A stretch of 64,000 nucleotides of DNA, taken from assembly GCA_964023205.1 (NCBI GenBank), contig OZ026835.1:14094414-14158413 (forward strand), written 5' to 3'. Both the position numbers and the translations under genes were made by a program. This stretch comes from Lutraria lutraria (Eukaryota; Mollusca; Bivalvia; Venerida; Mactridae). The notes below the pieces were generated by a model, which saw only the letters and a program-made list of their open reading frames with translations, made no database searches and was not told where the DNA came from. The first letter of the stretch is position 1, and each line of letters begins with the position of its first letter. Positions 63,155 through 64,000 of the stretch are shown here, piece after piece.

Positions 63155-63440
63155 ATATGGAGGATACAAAAGAAAAAGAAAGCCAACTTTTGGACTGGAT
63201 GAGCTTGATGTGTTGGTGGAAGAAGTAGGAGCTCGTAAATTAACTTTATTTGGAAAATTCATTGATTCTATAAGTAATGAAAAGAAATCTCGATTTTGGA
63301 AAGAAATTGCTGCTAAGGTTATTTCCTTTGCCGTCTGTGAGAGAAGTGTTGAATTCATTCGGAAAAATGGATGGACCGGTCTTCCACTGTGAAAGTGAAA
63401 GCGTCTAAAATACAACAGTCAAGTAATACCATCTAAAAAT
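63155..63440 (+). pseudogene. Myb/SANT-like DNA-binding protein of a Harbinger element, frame-broken
   Basis: The main frame reads KRKRKPTFGLDELDVLVEEV, then GARKLTLFGKFIDSISNEKK and SRFWKEIAAKVISFAVCERS. This matches the Myb/SANT-like (Myb_DNA-bind_5) pattern: basic start, F..eEl..Llee, lFGKf....tn..K...W.eIa..V. The expected end RKKWMDRSSTVKVKASK appears only after a one-base shift in an A run at about 63366. The ATG at 63155 is also in a different frame. Animal Harbinger transposons encode such a protein beside the transposase, where it helps nuclear import and end binding. Here it is probably a relic, or the A-run indels are sequence errors. Confidence 0.65.
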
Positions 63441-63544
63441 CGTCTGCCTTTCTGCACTCATACGCTAAATATAAATACAAACTTTATTTATAGTCAGTAT
63501 CATGTACAAAATGTTCATTTAGCCTATGAGTTAAGAAAAGTAAA

Positions 63545-63849
63545 TGGTGGTGGTAAGAGCGCTTAAAGCTGTCCGTCTCGTGGCTTCGAGTCTTAACTGG
63601 ATCGGAATTGAGTTTTATCCAGGACAAGTACCCGACCCAGTGCTGGATTCTACCTCGGAAGTGGATCCTGTATCGGTGCTTTACATCCGGCAGAGACTTT
63701 TCAAAAAGAGCTAAGAGGTTGAACCTTGGATTTCATTGTATCCAAACTGTGTTTCTCACAGTCCGTCCATGTCAGACACAAATATGCAATGTGCTGGTGA
63801 AATAACTGAAATACTGTTGAAACGGGCGTTAAACCCCAAACAAACAAAT
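63545..63849 (+). mobile_element. tRNA-derived SINE
   Basis: The head has GTGGTAAGAGCGCTT as A box and GGCTTCGAGTC as B box, 30 bp apart as in tRNA. A central body of about 200 bp follows. The tail reads AAATACTGTTGAAACGGGCG then TTAAACCCCAAACAAACAAA, an (ACAA)-type end. This tail is familiar from widespread molluscan SINEs (possibly RUDI/V-SINE-like, not verified). No target duplication was established. Confidence 0.65.
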
Positions 63850-64000
63850 AATCAACAAGTCATAACGTTGTATTGTATTATCATAATGTGCATGTCTCGG
63901 GAAATTTGAGGTGCATTATACGTCTATTTCCGGCTACTAACAGCACCGCCATCTTTTGTCAGGAACACAGTAAAGTACAATTGCAAAATCTAATTAAAAA

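Overview
The window is AT-rich eukaryotic DNA with short introns (GT..AG) and many molluscan-type interspersed repeats. These include hairpin-ended elements with GTCC/GTCT microsatellites and roughly 145-170 bp core repeats, a tRNA-derived SINE, and PIF/Harbinger transposons. I read it as a bivalve mollusc, probably a clam or other heterodont. That identification is an inference from repeat style, not from a marker gene. Nothing suggests prokaryotic or organellar DNA.

Layout. 1-2710: four exons of an MFSD1-like lysosomal transporter, broken or truncated, beside a decayed copy of one exon. 2710-6580: repeat debris, including a Harbinger relic and a hairpin-plus-168-bp-repeat element (4391-5737). 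6580-37376: one 30.8 kb satellite array of about 50 units, the dominant feature. Its monomers come in a short (~557 bp) and a long (~702 bp) form. They are arranged as trimers of 1961 bp and, at a higher level, as a 9-mer of 5726 bp present almost three times. The edge units are short-type and divergent. 37946-40055: a repeat-rich composite element. 40532-43996: a four-exon DDE transposase gene with zinc fingers and a C-terminal SWIM-type finger, damaged by one stop and one frame break. 44000-52560: small repeats, a MITE, a poly-G minisatellite, two related non-LTR reverse transcriptase fragments and a mosaic core-repeat element. 52890-63440: Harbinger territory. It holds a damaged five-exon transposase (plus strand), a 2.0 kb non-autonomous element inserted in its 5' region, a second damaged transposase (minus strand) and a damaged Myb/SANT-like ORF. 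63545-63849: a tRNA-derived SINE.

There is no operon-like or cooperating gene set. The only possible functional pairing is transposase plus Myb/SANT-like protein, which autonomous Harbinger elements are known to encode. All copies here carry frame breaks, so they are probably extinct. The most noteworthy structure is the nested higher-order satellite array: two-class monomers, a linked 142 bp insertion, an L/S hybrid unit at the right side, and a hairpin that appears only in the homogenised units.
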